64,000 nt of DNA from an uncultured Clostridia bacterium (GCA_934500875.1 CAKSTL010000004.1:62001-126000), one strand, 5' to 3'; positions 15,910 through 25,367 are shown, counted from the stretch's first letter. A program made the numbers and translations. Notes: generated by a model from the sequence alone, not told the origin.

Positions 15910-17647
15910 TGTCTTCACCGACCTTTCCGATTGCACCGAATTTGCAAATATTTGTGCACATTTTGCAGCCGTTGCAAAGTGCGCTGTTTATAATCATTTC
16001 ACCGTTTTTCTCGGTAATTGCAGGACATCCGATTTTCATACACATTCTGCATTTTTTGCATTTTTGCGTATCGATATAACATTCTTTTCCATAGTTTACG
16101 TTTTTAAGCAAAGCGCACGGACGCTGCGAGATTATAACAGACGGCTCGTTTGCGGCAATTTCCTGTTTTACAACCTTTTCAAAATTGTCAACATCAAACG
16201 GGTCTGCAATAACAACCCTGTCAATTCCGACTGCGTTTGCAAGCTTAACAAGATTAACGCTCTTTGTAGGTTCGTTTTTGATTGTGAACCCTGTTGTGGG
16301 GTTTTGCTGATGCCCCGTCATTCCCGTGATTGAATTATCTAAAATTATGACGGTTGAGATACCTTTGTTATAGACAATATCTATAAGACCCGTTATTCCG
16401 GAATGTATAAAGGTGGAATCGCCTATTACCGCAACGGCATTTTTTGCAAATTCTTCTCCCCTCGCCTTTTGCATACCGTGAACCATACCAATGCTTGCGC
16501 CCATACAAACGCACGCATCAACAGCGGATAAAGGAGCCATTGCGCCGAGAGTGTAACATCCGATATCTCCGCTGACGGTAAGTTTTAATTTACTGAGAAC
16601 ATAAAACATACCCCTGTGCGGACATCCCGGACACATAACCGGCGGACGCACCGGAACGGATATGTCGGATTTCATTATATTATCGTTTTTAACTCCGCAA
16701 AGTTTTTCTCTTATCATAGAGGCGCTGTATTCGCCCAAAAGCGTAAACAGGTTTTTGCCTTCAACAAAGGTTTTGTGCGCTTTGCAAAATTCTTCGATAA
16801 ACGGGTCAAGTTCTTCAAGAACAACAACTCTGTCAACATTTTTTGCAAACTCCGAAACAACATCTTCGTTTATGGGATTAACCATTCCGAGCTTTAAAAA
16901 GCTTGCGCCTGGTACAGCCTCTTTTGCATACTGATATGTAATTCCGCTTGTGATTATGCCGAGTTTTTTATCGCCGTATTCAATTTTGTTAAGAGAGCTT
17001 GTTTTTGCAAATTCCTTCAAATCAGCACATCTTTGCTCAACAAAAACGTGTCTTTTTTTAGCCATTGCAGGCATCATAACATATTTTGAAGGGTCTTTGA
17101 CCATTTCTTTAAGCTCAACACTTTCGCGCTCGCCAACCTCAACAAGGCTCTGCGAATGTGCAACCCTGGTTGTAAGGCGCAAAATAACCGGTGTGTCGAA
17201 TTTTTCGCTTATTTCAAACGCTTTTTTCATAAATTCCTTACATTCTGCGCTGTCGGACGGCTCAAGCATAGGCACTTTTGACGCCTTTGCATAATTTCTG
17301 CTGTCCTGCTCGTTCTGCGAACTGTGCATACCGGGGTCGTCTGCCACAACTATGACAAAACCGCCGTTAACACCCGTATATGAGCTTGTAAAAAGAGGGT
17401 CTGCCGCAACGTTTAAACCCACGTGTTTCATACACGTCATACTTCTTGCACCTGCAGTCGAAGCGCCTATCGCAACCTCGCAGGCAACCTTTTCGTTCGG
17501 CGCCCATTCGCTGTAAACGTCGTCGTATTTAGAAATAAATTCGGTAATTTCGGTGCTGGGCGTGCCCGGATAAGACGAAACCACCCTGACCCCTGCCTCA
17601 TATGCGCCGAGTGCAACAGCCTCATTGCCAATCATCAATCTTTTCAT
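15902..17647 (-). CDS. iorA: Indolepyruvate:ferredoxin oxidoreductase alpha subunit
   Basis: 581 aa, TPP-dependent and ferredoxin-reducing. The N-terminal pyrimidine-binding domain begins IGNEAVALGAYEAGVRVVSSYPGTPSTEI. CPGCPHRGMFY and the TPP-binding VIGDSTFIHSGITGLIDIVYN...DNSITGMTGHQ lie in the second half. The C-terminal ~55 residues are a 2x[4Fe-4S] ferredoxin domain (CKKCRMCMKIGCP and CNGCKMCTNICKFG). It takes electrons from phenylpyruvate, indolepyruvate or hydroxyphenylpyruvate, the transamination products of Phe, Trp and Tyr. It sits between the two PaaK genes, with a 12-base gap upstream. Confidence 0.94.
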   Translation of the reverse strand: MKRLMIGNEAVALGAYEAGVRVVSSYPGTPSTEITEFISKYDDVYSEWAPNEKVACEVAIGASTAGARSMTCMKHVGLNVAADPLFTSSYTGVNGGFVIVVADDPGMHSSQNEQDSRNYAKASKVPMLEPSDSAECKEFMKKAFEISEKFDTPVILRLTTRVAHSQSLVEVGERESVELKEMVKDPSKYVMMPAMAKKRHVFVEQRCADLKEFAKTSSLNKIEYGDKKLGIITSGITYQYAKEAVPGASFLKLGMVNPINEDVVSEFAKNVDRVVVLEELDPFIEEFCKAHKTFVEGKNLFTLLGEYSASMIREKLCGVKNDNIMKSDISVPVRPPVMCPGCPHRGMFYVLSKLKLTVSGDIGCYTLGAMAPLSAVDACVCMGASIGMVHGMQKARGEEFAKNAVAVIGDSTFIHSGITGLIDIVYNKGISTVIILDNSITGMTGHQQNPTTGFTIKNEPTKSVNLVKLANAVGIDRVVIADPFDVDNFEKVVKQEIAANEPSVIISQRPCALLKNVNYGKECYIDTQKCKKCRMCMKIGCPAITEKNGEMIINSALCNGCKMCTNICKFGAIGKVGEDNE

Positions 17648-17659
17648 ATTTAAAACTCC

Positions 17660-18958
17660 TTATTTTCTTAAATCGATTACCCTTTTTGCCTTGCCTGCCG
17701 TGCGCTCAATGGTCTGAGGCTCAACAAGTTTGATTTTTATATCAAGTCCAAGAACTGTTTTAATTTTGTGTTTTACGGTGCGTTCAAGCTTTTCAAGCTC
17801 GCTGAATTTTTCGAGCAGACTATCGTCGTTAAGCTCAACCAAAACCTCCATATCGTCAACAAAACCAACCTTTTTGACGATAATCTGGTAATACGGAGCA
17901 ATTCCTTTTGTACCGAGAAGTGCGCTTTCAATCTGCGACGGAAATACGTTAACACCTTTAATTTTAAGCATATCGTCACTTCTGCCCTGAATTTTTGCTA
18001 TTCTCGGCGTTGTGCGTCCGCATTTGCAGGGCGATTTGTCAATATATGTAATATCTTTTGTGCGGTATCTCAAAAGCGGAATACCCTCTTTTTTAATATT
18101 TGTAATAACCAGCTCGCCAACTTCGCCCTCGGGCAGAACAGCGCCGGTAACAGGGTCGATTATTTCAACGATAAACAAATCGTCCGATACGTGCATACCG
18201 CACTTGTGAGTACATTCGCCCGCAACACCGGGTCCCATAATTTCGCTTAAGCCGTAATTTTCGGTTGCGGTCATTCCCCAGCGTTTTTCTATCTCGACTC
18301 TCATCTCCTCGGTAGAGCCTTCCGAACCGAACATTCCTATTTTTAATTTTAAATCTTTCTTTATGTCAATGCCCATCTTTTCGGCAACCTCAGACATATA
18401 AAGCGCATACGACGGTGTGCTTACAAGAAGGGTTGTTCCGAAATCCTTCATAAGCATAATTTGCTTTTCGGTGTTGCCTGTTGATGCCGGGATAATTGCA
18501 AGACCCACCTTTTCGAGCCCGTAATGCAAGCCGAATCCACCGGTAAACAAACCGTATCCGAACGAAATCTGCGCAATATCATCTTCTGTTGCGCCGGCTG
18601 CGCACGCAAGACGTGCAATTGCCTCCGACCAAGTATCAAGGTCATTTTTTGTATAGCCCACAACAGTCGGTTTGCCCGTTGTACCCGACGAAGCGTGAAT
18701 TCTTACGATATCCTTCATAGGTGAAGCAAAAAGCCCGAACGGATAGTTTTGCCTCAAATCCTCTTTTGTCGTAAAAGGAATTCTTTTTAAATCGTCAAGC
18801 GATTTTATACTGTCGGGCAAAACGCCTGCCTTGTCCAACTTTTCTTTGTAGTACGGGACGTTTTTATAAATTCTTTCTACCGTTTCTTTCAGTCTTGCAA
18901 ACTGAAGCGAATCAATTTCGCCTCTGCCGTCACATTCAATTTTAGGGTTCCAAATCAT
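17660..18958 (-). CDS. paaK: Phenylacetate-CoA ligase, copy 2
   Basis: 432 aa. Same domain plan as the ligase at 14021-15325: IHASSGTTGKPTVVGYTKND, GLSEIMGPGVAGE, YRTKDITYID, MLKIKGVNVFPSQIE and TAGKAKRVIDLRK. It has a Cys-rich insert (SPCKCGRTTPR), as has copy 1 (EKCACGRTLVK), probably a zinc knuckle. First gene of the operon, with start after GGAAGTAAGGAAA and TATAAT at 19007-19002 on the minus strand. The two diverged paralogues flanking IorAB suggest ligases for different aryl-acetates. Confidence 0.92.
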   Translation of the reverse strand: MIWNPKIECDGRGEIDSLQFARLKETVERIYKNVPYYKEKLDKAGVLPDSIKSLDDLKRIPFTTKEDLRQNYPFGLFASPMKDIVRIHASSGTTGKPTVVGYTKNDLDTWSEAIARLACAAGATEDDIAQISFGYGLFTGGFGLHYGLEKVGLAIIPASTGNTEKQIMLMKDFGTTLLVSTPSYALYMSEVAEKMGIDIKKDLKLKIGMFGSEGSTEEMRVEIEKRWGMTATENYGLSEIMGPGVAGECTHKCGMHVSDDLFIVEIIDPVTGAVLPEGEVGELVITNIKKEGIPLLRYRTKDITYIDKSPCKCGRTTPRIAKIQGRSDDMLKIKGVNVFPSQIESALLGTKGIAPYYQIIVKKVGFVDDMEVLVELNDDSLLEKFSELEKLERTVKHKIKTVLGLDIKIKLVEPQTIERTAGKAKRVIDLRK

Positions 18959-19051
18959 TTTCCTTCCTTACTTCCTTTCTACATTAAAAATTACTATAAA
19001 ATTAATTATATCATATTAATTCAAATTTTAAAAGAAAAATTTTTACAAAAA

Positions 19052-19597
19052 TCAATATTTTTCGATATCTTTTTTGCGCAGAAGGTTTTTTGCATACAAA
19101 AACGCCGAAGCTTCGCCCTCGTCTGCAAGAATACGAAGCATTTTTTCTATAAGGTCGCTTGTTTCGGGGTGGATTTTTCGCCTCGCCTTTCCTCTTAAAA
19201 AGTATTCCAGAGGATGAGCGTCGGTATAATTTTTTCCTTGATAAACCTTGCTTGCCGCAACACGGTCGCACAGCATTTCAACAACGTATTTTGCCGGCAT
19301 TTTAACCGCCGAAACTTCTTTTGTGGAAGGGTTATAATCTGTCCAATACTCAAAATGATGTCTGTTTCTTCCTTTGTGATGCATCCACGCAAGAGAGTAC
19401 CCCCTATCCGCCCGCTCGGCTTCGTTCGGACTTTTATCTCCTTTATAATACTTTACGCCCGCAAAGAATTCTGTCGGCGAATACTTCGACATATCGTGTG
19501 CAAGTCCCTGAAAAAAGATTCCGCACTTTGCTGCGTGTGTGGCAACAAGATATTTATGATAAGTTATTGTTTTAAAATGCCTTAGTGCATTAAACAT
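19052..19597 (-). CDS. DUF5662 family protein
   Basis: 181 aa, soluble and His-rich. It carries the family pattern HKYLVATHAAKCGIFFQGLAHDMSKYSPTEF, then SLAWMHHKGRNRHHFEYWTDY, and a C-terminal DAHPLEYFLRGKARRKIHPET. The His/Asp arrangement (H...HD...HH...HH) recalls HD-type metal-dependent hydrolases, but no function is established. Single gene. No clear promoter partner is seen; start ATG follows GGAAGG (GTATGAAAG region). Confidence 0.75.
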   Translation of the reverse strand: MFNALRHFKTITYHKYLVATHAAKCGIFFQGLAHDMSKYSPTEFFAGVKYYKGDKSPNEAERADRGYSLAWMHHKGRNRHHFEYWTDYNPSTKEVSAVKMPAKYVVEMLCDRVAASKVYQGKNYTDAHPLEYFLRGKARRKIHPETSDLIEKMLRILADEGEASAFLYAKNLLRKKDIEKY

Positions 19598-19729
19598 CTT
19601 TCATACCTTCCTAAAAATATATTCCTACATATTATACACCGTTTTTAAAAATTTTTCAATCATAAAATTTGATTTTGCAAGCTGTTTTTTGATATGCCAA
19701 ATACTGTTTTTAATCCCACATATTGAGGG

Positions 19730-19758
19730 TTGATATATTTTAAGATATACGATATTAT
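19730..19758 (+). promoter_or_regulatory. SigA promoter of the SLH protein gene
   Basis: TTGATA (19730-19735), 17-base spacer, TATTAT (19753-19758). The leader is about 100 bases, with two small hairpins (CGGCA/TGCCG near 19833 and ATCTTT/AAAGAT near 19790). Long structured leaders are common for abundant surface proteins. Confidence 0.6.
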
Positions 19759-19867
19759 ATAGCCATAGGTTGAGGCAAGACAATCTTTATAAGCGGAAAG
19801 ATATGTTTTTTCTTAACCAATATGACCAACGGCATAAACTGCCGAAAATATAAGGAGGAAGTATTTA

Positions 19868-22456
19868 ATGTTCAACTTCAAAAGACTCATCTCAACAGCC
19901 GTTGCTTTTGTAATGGCAGCTTCTGTAATGAGCACCGCTTTTGCTGCAATCCCGAGCGACGTCGCAGGAACAGAATACGAGGAGGCCGCTCAGGTATTGG
20001 GAGTTTTAGACATAATGGTTGGCGATAAAGATACAGGAACATTCAGACCTGAAGATACAATTATACGTTCAGAAGGCGCAAGAGTTGCAATATCCGCACT
20101 TGGACTTCAGGAAGTAGCTGAAGTTACAAACGGCGCAACAAAATATCCCGACGTTGTTTCAAACCACTGGGCAAACGGTTATATCAACGTTGCAACAGAC
20201 CAGGGTATGGTAATCGGTGACGATATCGGAACATTCCGTCCCGACGATACAATTTCCTACGCTGAAATGGTAACAATTATGGTAAGAGCACTCGGCTATG
20301 AAAAAATGGCAGAATCCAAAGGGGGGTACCCCACAGGTTACCTTGTAACAGCTTCCAATATCGGGCTTACAAAAAATGTACCCGGCAGCGGTGACGAAGG
20401 TATCACCAGAGGCAAAGTTGCAAGACTTGTATTTAACGCCCTTACAATCAAGCTTATGGAGCAGGTTGGCTACGGCAGCGACGTTAAATACGAAGTTGTA
20501 GACAAAACTCTTCTCTACGATTACCTTGACGTTGAAAAGGTAACCGACCAGGTTAAAGCTGTAGGCTCGTCTGCAATAAACGGCGACAGCAACCTTAAAG
20601 ATTCTCAGATTCAGATTGGCGACAAGATATACAACATTGCAAACGCCGATGTAAGAGAAATCTTAGGTTTTAACGTTGACGCTTATATTGAAAAAGACGG
20701 CAAAACAAACGAAAGAAATCTTCTTGTTGCAATCCCCGTTGAGGGCAAAAATGAATCCGTTAAGGTTGACGCTGACGATATCGAAGAAGTTATAAACGAA
20801 GAATCGTCAAAAGCGCTCAGATACTGGGTTAACAAAGACACAGACAAAAATGCGAAGAAAGCAACAATCGCAAACGACGCTAAGGTTATGTATAACGGAA
20901 AAGCAGGAACATTTGAAGATTTCAAAGAAATCGAATCCGGCTCTATAACGCTTTTGGACAGTGATACAAACGGCGAATACGATATAGTATTTGTTAACGA
21001 AACTGTTAACTATGTTGTTGAAGAAGCGCTTACAAGCACTCACAAGATTGTTGACAAGTACGGCAACAAAACCCTCGTTTTAGACCCTGACGATACAAAT
21101 ATTTCGTTCACAATCGAAAAGGGAAGCGAGTTTATCGGTATAGAAGACCTTAAAGAGTGGGACATTTTAACCGTAACACAGAGCAAGGATAATTCGTTTA
21201 TCCACATTGAAGTTTCAAGTGAAAAAGTTTCGGGTACTGTAACCGAAAAAGATGGCGAAAAAGTTTATATCAACGGCGAAGGCTACAAAGTTGCGGCTAA
21301 CTACCCCAACACAATCAGCCTTAACGACAAAGGCACCTTCTACCTTGACGTACAGGGCAAAATCGCCGCTGTTGACGCAGACAGCAGAATCAGCTCAAAC
21401 TACGCTTACCTTAACAGCATTGAAATGGCAAGCGGCATAAACAAAGTCTTGGAGCTTGAGCTTTTCACAAAAGACGGCAAATCGCTTCTTTTGAAGTCTG
21501 CAACAAAGATTAAAGTTAACAATTCGTCCAGCGTTCTTGCAAAAGACGCTCTCAAACAGATTGGCGAAGAACCTCAGCTTATCACCTACGAATTGAATTC
21601 TGACGGTGCTGTTTCAAAAATCACAACCGCAAAGAACCTCAGCGGCAAGATTGACGAGGATAACTTCTCTAAGAATATGACGCTTTCAAATGCTGTTTAC
21701 AAGAGTGCTTCCGGCAAGCTTGTAGCTTCAAACGCAAGCGTAACAGTAACTGACGATACAGTAATTTTCGATATTCCGAACGGCAAAACCGATACGGACG
21801 ATTATTCAATCAGAGATAAGAAGTTCTTTATCAACGACGACAAATATGATGTTGTTGTATACGATTTGAGCGAAGATTTAAGCGCAGGCGTTCTTGTTGT
21901 AACAAGCTCTACCGGTGACGCTGATGAATCCTCCTCTATCGCAGTTGTTGATAAAATCACAAAAACTCAGAACGACGACGGCGTAGATATTGAAAAGCTT
22001 TACGCAGTTCAGAACGGTAAAACAATAACAATATCCACAAGCGAAACAGGCGTACTTGTTAAAAATTCCGGCGGTAAATCGGTAAGTCTTGCTCAGGGCG
22101 ATATCATCCAGTACAAGACAAACGTTAAGGGCGAGATTGAAAAAGTAACTGTTTTGTTCGACGTTGATTCAAAGGGTACTGAGGCTGAAAACGAAATATC
22201 CGAGGACTTAAAGACCTACTACGGTAAGGTTACAAAGAAATTCTCCAATTCGTTCAACCTTCAGGTTAACGACGGCGAAGTAAGAAACTTTGCAATCGGT
22301 GACGCTGATATTTACTATGTAAATACCAAAACAAACAACAAAAACGTAAGCGTTGGTGATTCGGGCGATATTCAGAAATATGATGAGCTTGATCCCGAGA
22401 GAGTTTTTGTAAGAGTTTACAAAGACGAAGTTAAAGAAATCGTTGTTATAAAGTAA
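19868..22456 (+). CDS. S-layer homology (SLH) domain surface protein
   Basis: 862 aa secreted protein. The signal peptide (KRLISTAVAFVMAASVMSTAFA) is cleaved near residue 26. Three SLH repeats occupy ~30-195 (GTFRPEDTIIRSEGA, GTFRPDDTISYAEM, EGITRGKVAR) and anchor the protein to wall polymer. The remaining ~660 residues are repetitive beta-rich modules rich in Asp, Lys and Asn with few aromatics, like S-layer or adhesion proteins; no catalytic motif is seen. AAGGAGGAAG ribosome site, its own promoter and its own terminator suggest high expression. Likely an S-layer or abundant surface protein. Codon use is even and strong, compatible with high expression. Confidence 0.88.
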   Translation: MFNFKRLISTAVAFVMAASVMSTAFAAIPSDVAGTEYEEAAQVLGVLDIMVGDKDTGTFRPEDTIIRSEGARVAISALGLQEVAEVTNGATKYPDVVSNHWANGYINVATDQGMVIGDDIGTFRPDDTISYAEMVTIMVRALGYEKMAESKGGYPTGYLVTASNIGLTKNVPGSGDEGITRGKVARLVFNALTIKLMEQVGYGSDVKYEVVDKTLLYDYLDVEKVTDQVKAVGSSAINGDSNLKDSQIQIGDKIYNIANADVREILGFNVDAYIEKDGKTNERNLLVAIPVEGKNESVKVDADDIEEVINEESSKALRYWVNKDTDKNAKKATIANDAKVMYNGKAGTFEDFKEIESGSITLLDSDTNGEYDIVFVNETVNYVVEEALTSTHKIVDKYGNKTLVLDPDDTNISFTIEKGSEFIGIEDLKEWDILTVTQSKDNSFIHIEVSSEKVSGTVTEKDGEKVYINGEGYKVAANYPNTISLNDKGTFYLDVQGKIAAVDADSRISSNYAYLNSIEMASGINKVLELELFTKDGKSLLLKSATKIKVNNSSSVLAKDALKQIGEEPQLITYELNSDGAVSKITTAKNLSGKIDEDNFSKNMTLSNAVYKSASGKLVASNASVTVTDDTVIFDIPNGKTDTDDYSIRDKKFFINDDKYDVVVYDLSEDLSAGVLVVTSSTGDADESSSIAVVDKITKTQNDDGVDIEKLYAVQNGKTITISTSETGVLVKNSGGKSVSLAQGDIIQYKTNVKGEIEKVTVLFDVDSKGTEAENEISEDLKTYYGKVTKKFSNSFNLQVNDGEVRNFAIGDADIYYVNTKTNNKNVSVGDSGDIQKYDELDPERVFVRVYKDEVKEIVVIK

Positions 22457-22468
22457 GCTCTGTAAATT

Positions 22469-22498
22469 AAAAAGATGCGGCTTTAGCCGCATCTTTTT
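22469..22498 (+). terminator. Terminator of the SLH gene
   Basis: 13-bp stem (22469-22481 with 22486-22498), 4-base loop, T-run. Being flanked by A and T runs it may also terminate the convergent ABC transporter operon. Confidence 0.85.
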
Positions 22499-22516
22499 TA
22501 CATAATAAAAGCTTTT

Positions 22517-23260
22517 TTAAAGCACTTTTTCCAAAAAAGCTTTGGTGCGTTCGTTTTTGGGATTGTCAAAAATTTCAGAAGGCGTACCCTCCTCCACAAT
22601 TGCGCCGTCCGCCATAAAAATCACACGTTTTCCCACTTCTCTTGCAAAACGCATTTCGTGCGTTACCACAACCATTGTCATACCGCCATCTGCAAGAGAT
22701 TTCATAACGTCCAGAACTTCGCCGACCATTTCAGGGTCAAGCGCACTGGTAGGCTCGTCAAAAAGCATAACGTCAGGATTCATACAAAGCGCACGCACTA
22801 TGGCAACCCTTTGCTTCTGACCGCCCGAAAGCTGCGACGGATATGCGTCCGCCCTGTCCTTTAACCCTACCCTGTCCAAAAGCACAAGCGCATTTTTTTC
22901 TGCCTCCGCCTTTGATTTTTTCAAAAGTTTAACCGGGCCGAGCGTAAGATTATCAAGAATGTTCATATGCGGAAACAGATTGAACTGCTGAAAAACCATA
23001 CCCATTTTTCTGCGGTGGATGTTTATATCGGTTTTCGGATCGGTAATTTCTTTTCCCTCAAAAATAACCTCACCGGATGTCGGCATTTCAAGAAGATTAA
23101 GCGAGCGCAAAAATGTGGATTTTCCGCTGCCGGACGGACCTATTATAACCACAACCTCGCCCGATTTTATACCTGTCGATACATTATCCAGAGCAACAAC
23201 CGAGCCGTCAAGATAGTGCTTGCACAAATTTTTTGTTTCTATAAGATAGTTATCGCTCAC
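22517..23260 (-). CDS. glnQ: Amino-acid ABC transporter ATP-binding protein
   Basis: 247 aa, polar amino-acid importer ATPase. Walker [11 protein letters not shown]-loop [17 protein letters not shown], signature LSGGQKQR, Walker [15 protein letters not shown] and switch His ([10 protein letters not shown]) are all present. Its start overlaps the permease end by 11 bases. It is the third gene of a binding-protein, permease, ATPase operon. Confidence 0.95.
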   Translation of the reverse strand: MSDNYLIETKNLCKHYLDGSVVALDNVSTGIKSGEVVVIIGPSGSGKSTFLRSLNLLEMPTSGEVIFEGKEITDPKTDINIHRRKMGMVFQQFNLFPHMNILDNLTLGPVKLLKKSKAEAEKNALVLLDRVGLKDRADAYPSQLSGGQKQRVAIVRALCMNPDVMLFDEPTSALDPEMVGEVLDVMKSLADGGMTMVVVTHEMRFAREVGKRVIFMADGAIVEEGTPSEIFDNPKNERTKAFLEKVL

Positions 23261-23993
23261 TTTTTCTCAGGCTCCTTTCAAGTATGCTCACAATTTTTGT
23301 AAAGAACATTACAAGCACAAGATAAATAACCGCAACTGCAATAAGCGGCATAAACGCAGAATATGTAGCCGCACGGATTATGTTTCCGCCCATTGTAAGG
23401 TCACGGATTGTAACGTAACCTGCAACGGAGGTTTCTTTAAGAAGTACAATAAATTCATTTGCCAAAGCCGGCAGAATATTCTTAAAAGCCTGCGGAATAA
23501 TGATGTACCACATTGTGCGCTTGTAGTCGAAACCGAGGCTCCTGCCGGCTTCAAGCTGTCCCTGGTCGATTGACATAATTCCCGAACGCACAATTTCCGC
23601 AACATATGCGCCCGAATTTATTCCGAATGCAAGAATTGCAACCAAAAGGCTGTTTCTCGACGTTGCAAAAATAATATAATACATAATCATAAGCTGAACA
23701 ACAACAGGCGTTCCCCTTATAACCGTAAGATAAATTTTGCAAACCGAATTTGCGATTTTTAACAAAAATTTGTTAAAACCCCTGTGCATATCGGCATAAT
23801 TTTTATCATAGCTTGAGCGCACAACGGCAATAATCATACCGAGCGCAACGCCGATTAAAACCGCAAAAAAAGTGATAACGAGTGTGTTTTTAAGACCGCT
23901 CGTAATAAATTTCCATCTGTTGTCACTTATAAAATTCAATACAAAGTCGGCTTTTAAATCATTTAACCAACCTATTTTTTTGAGCCAATTCAT
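23250..23993 (-). CDS. Amino-acid ABC transporter permease
   Basis: 247 aa His/Glu/Gln/Arg-type permease with about five TM segments. The inner-membrane coupling motif is present: [37 protein letters not shown]. An N-terminal extension of ~30 residues precedes TM1. It lies 87 bases after the binding-protein gene, with a terminator hairpin between them that probably lowers permease expression relative to the binding protein. Confidence 0.93.
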   Translation of the reverse strand: MNWLKKIGWLNDLKADFVLNFISDNRWKFITSGLKNTLVITFFAVLIGVALGMIIAVVRSSYDKNYADMHRGFNKFLLKIANSVCKIYLTVIRGTPVVVQLMIMYYIIFATSRNSLLVAILAFGINSGAYVAEIVRSGIMSIDQGQLEAGRSLGFDYKRTMWYIIIPQAFKNILPALANEFIVLLKETSVAGYVTIRDLTMGGNIIRAATYSAFMPLIAVAVIYLVLVMFFTKIVSILERSLRKSER

Positions 23994-24042
23994 TTTTACA
24001 AAGTCACCGCCGTAAAGTTATATTTTTACAAAAGCAAAAACA

Positions 24043-24063
24043 GGGGCAGACATCATCTGCCCC
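24043..24063 (-). terminator. Intra-operon terminator/attenuator after the binding-protein gene
   Basis: 8-bp GC-rich stem (24043-24050 with 24056-24063), 5-base loop, then TGTTTTTG on the minus strand. Placed between binding protein and permease, it likely allows partial read-through. Confidence 0.7.
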
Positions 24064-24080
24064 CATAATCAGCTGAAATA

Positions 24081-24872
24081 TTATTTGTTGTTTGCTTCAA
24101 CATAAGCCTTGGCAGGCTCATTGTCAATGATTACGCAGTCAACTTTACCTGTAACAAGCGCCTGAACAGCTTCGTTGCCCGAGGCATATTTCATAACTCT
24201 GTCGGAACCGAAATCATCTTCTGCATATGTGTCGCCCGTTGTACCCTTCTGAGTACCGATAAGGTATTTTGCGCCGTCAGCCGAAAGGTCGTCAACAGAT
24301 TTAATTTTGCTGCCCTCGGGAACGATAACCGACTGAACACCCTTTGCGTAAGAATTTGAGAAGTTGATGTTTTTAAGTCTGTCCTCGGTAACAGTCATAC
24401 CTGCCATACCCATATCGGATTTACCCTGCTGAACAGAAGTGATAATAGCGTCAAAATCCATATCGTCAATAACGAGCTTCATATCAAGCTTGTCCGCAAT
24501 TGCCGCAGCCATCTCAGCGTCGATACCTACAACTTTTTCGCCTTCGTAATATTCATAAGGCGGGAACTGTGCGTTTGTAGCCATATGTAATTCGGGCTTG
24601 CCTTCTGCGTCCTTCTGGAATGTAAGGTCGTTTGCTGTGCCTGAAATATATTTGTCAACAATTTTTTTAGCTGTGCCGTCTTTTGTCAGCTCATCGAGAG
24701 CAACGTTAACTTTGTCTAAAAGTTCGGTGTTGTCTTTCGCAATGCAAATTGCATAATCTTCAGACACATACTCGGTATCAAGAATTTTAAGCGTAACCTT
24801 TTTGTTTCCGCAAGCTGTAAACAGTGCGGCGCAAAGGCAGAGCGCCATAAGCATACTAACGATTTTTTTCAT
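24081..24872 (-). CDS. Amino-acid-binding lipoprotein, circularly permuted
   Basis: 263 aa. The signal peptide ends in lipobox LFTAC (C21). The usual order for these cluster-F binding proteins starts PELHMATNAQFPPYEYYEGE and ends with LKILDTEYVSEDYAICIAK plus a helix ending KIVDKYI. Here that final ~54-residue block sits at residues 26-79, directly after the lipobox. The protein ends at DCVIIDNEPAKAYVEANNK, where relatives would continue into LKILDTEY. All parts of the fold are present, only reordered. The stop is followed by a clean terminator, with no leftover C-terminal coding. It should bind a polar or basic amino acid (DMGMAGMTVTEDR motif). First gene of the importer operon. Confidence 0.85.
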   Translation of the reverse strand: MKKIVSMLMALCLCAALFTACGNKKVTLKILDTEYVSEDYAICIAKDNTELLDKVNVALDELTKDGTAKKIVDKYISGTANDLTFQKDAEGKPELHMATNAQFPPYEYYEGEKVVGIDAEMAAAIADKLDMKLVIDDMDFDAIITSVQQGKSDMGMAGMTVTEDRLKNINFSNSYAKGVQSVIVPEGSKIKSVDDLSADGAKYLIGTQKGTTGDTYAEDDFGSDRVMKYASGNEAVQALVTGKVDCVIIDNEPAKAYVEANNK

Positions 24873-24919
24873 AAAAAATTACCTCTTTTCAAATTTCCTT
24901 GTTCTTTTTAACAGTGATG

Positions 24920-24948
24920 ATTATAATACTTTATGCAACGTTTGTCAA
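24920..24948 (-). promoter_or_regulatory. Consensus SigA promoter of the amino-acid importer
   Basis: Minus strand TTGACA (24948-24943), 17-base spacer, TATAAT (24925-24920): a perfect consensus. TATGCA(A) motifs occur at 24931-24938, 24982-24989, 24996-25003 (inverted) and 25011-25017, suggesting a repressor to control such a strong promoter. Confidence 0.8.
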
Positions 24949-25010
24949 GCTTTTTTGAATAAAATTGTAAAAAAGCCCGTTTTATGCAAAAATCGTTGCA
25001 TATATGCAGT

Positions 25011-25367
25011 TTATGCACTGACAGACAGAATTACTCCTCCTATAATCAGCGCAATACCAGCAATGCCTTTTATGCTAAGGCTCTCTTTAAAAAACAGCAC
25101 CGACACCACCGCCATAAGCACATAGCAAAGGCTCTGTGCAGGATACGCCCTGCTCAACGCAACATTATCAAGAACATAAAACCAAATAACAGTTGCAAAA
25201 ATATAAACAAACAGCCCCAAAATAACATAGATATTTGTGAAAACCTTAAAAATTCCCGATAAGGTAAACGTCATTCCCTCTTTTCCGACACCGATTTTGA
25301 ACAGCACCTGCCCGAGCACCACCAGCACAACGTTTGCGATAATGCAGAAAAAATACGAAAGTTTCAT
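25011..25367 (-). CDS. Small EamA/SMR-like four-TM membrane protein
   Basis: 118 aa with four TM helices covering the whole protein. The first contains NVVLVVLGQVLFKIG and the last ends GIAGIALIIGGVILS. The pattern fits the small multidrug resistance/EamA half-size family (ArnE/EmrE-like), in which dimers move lipophilic or sugar-lipid substrates. The membrane-embedded Glu typical of EmrE TM1 is not evident, so a drug-efflux role is uncertain. Start ATG at 25367 follows AAGGTGA; an upstream in-frame ATG at 25406 has no ribosome site. Confidence 0.75.
   Translation of the reverse strand: MKLSYFFCIIANVVLVVLGQVLFKIGVGKEGMTFTLSGIFKVFTNIYVILGLFVYIFATVIWFYVLDNVALSRAYPAQSLCYVLMAVVSVLFFKESLSIKGIAGIALIIGGVILSVSA

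Noticed and set aside
20322..20332. G6 run with GGGGTACCCC palindrome in the SLH gene as a phase-variation switch
   Set aside because: Run is short, the frame is intact and it encodes an ordinary KGGYP linker between SLH repeats.
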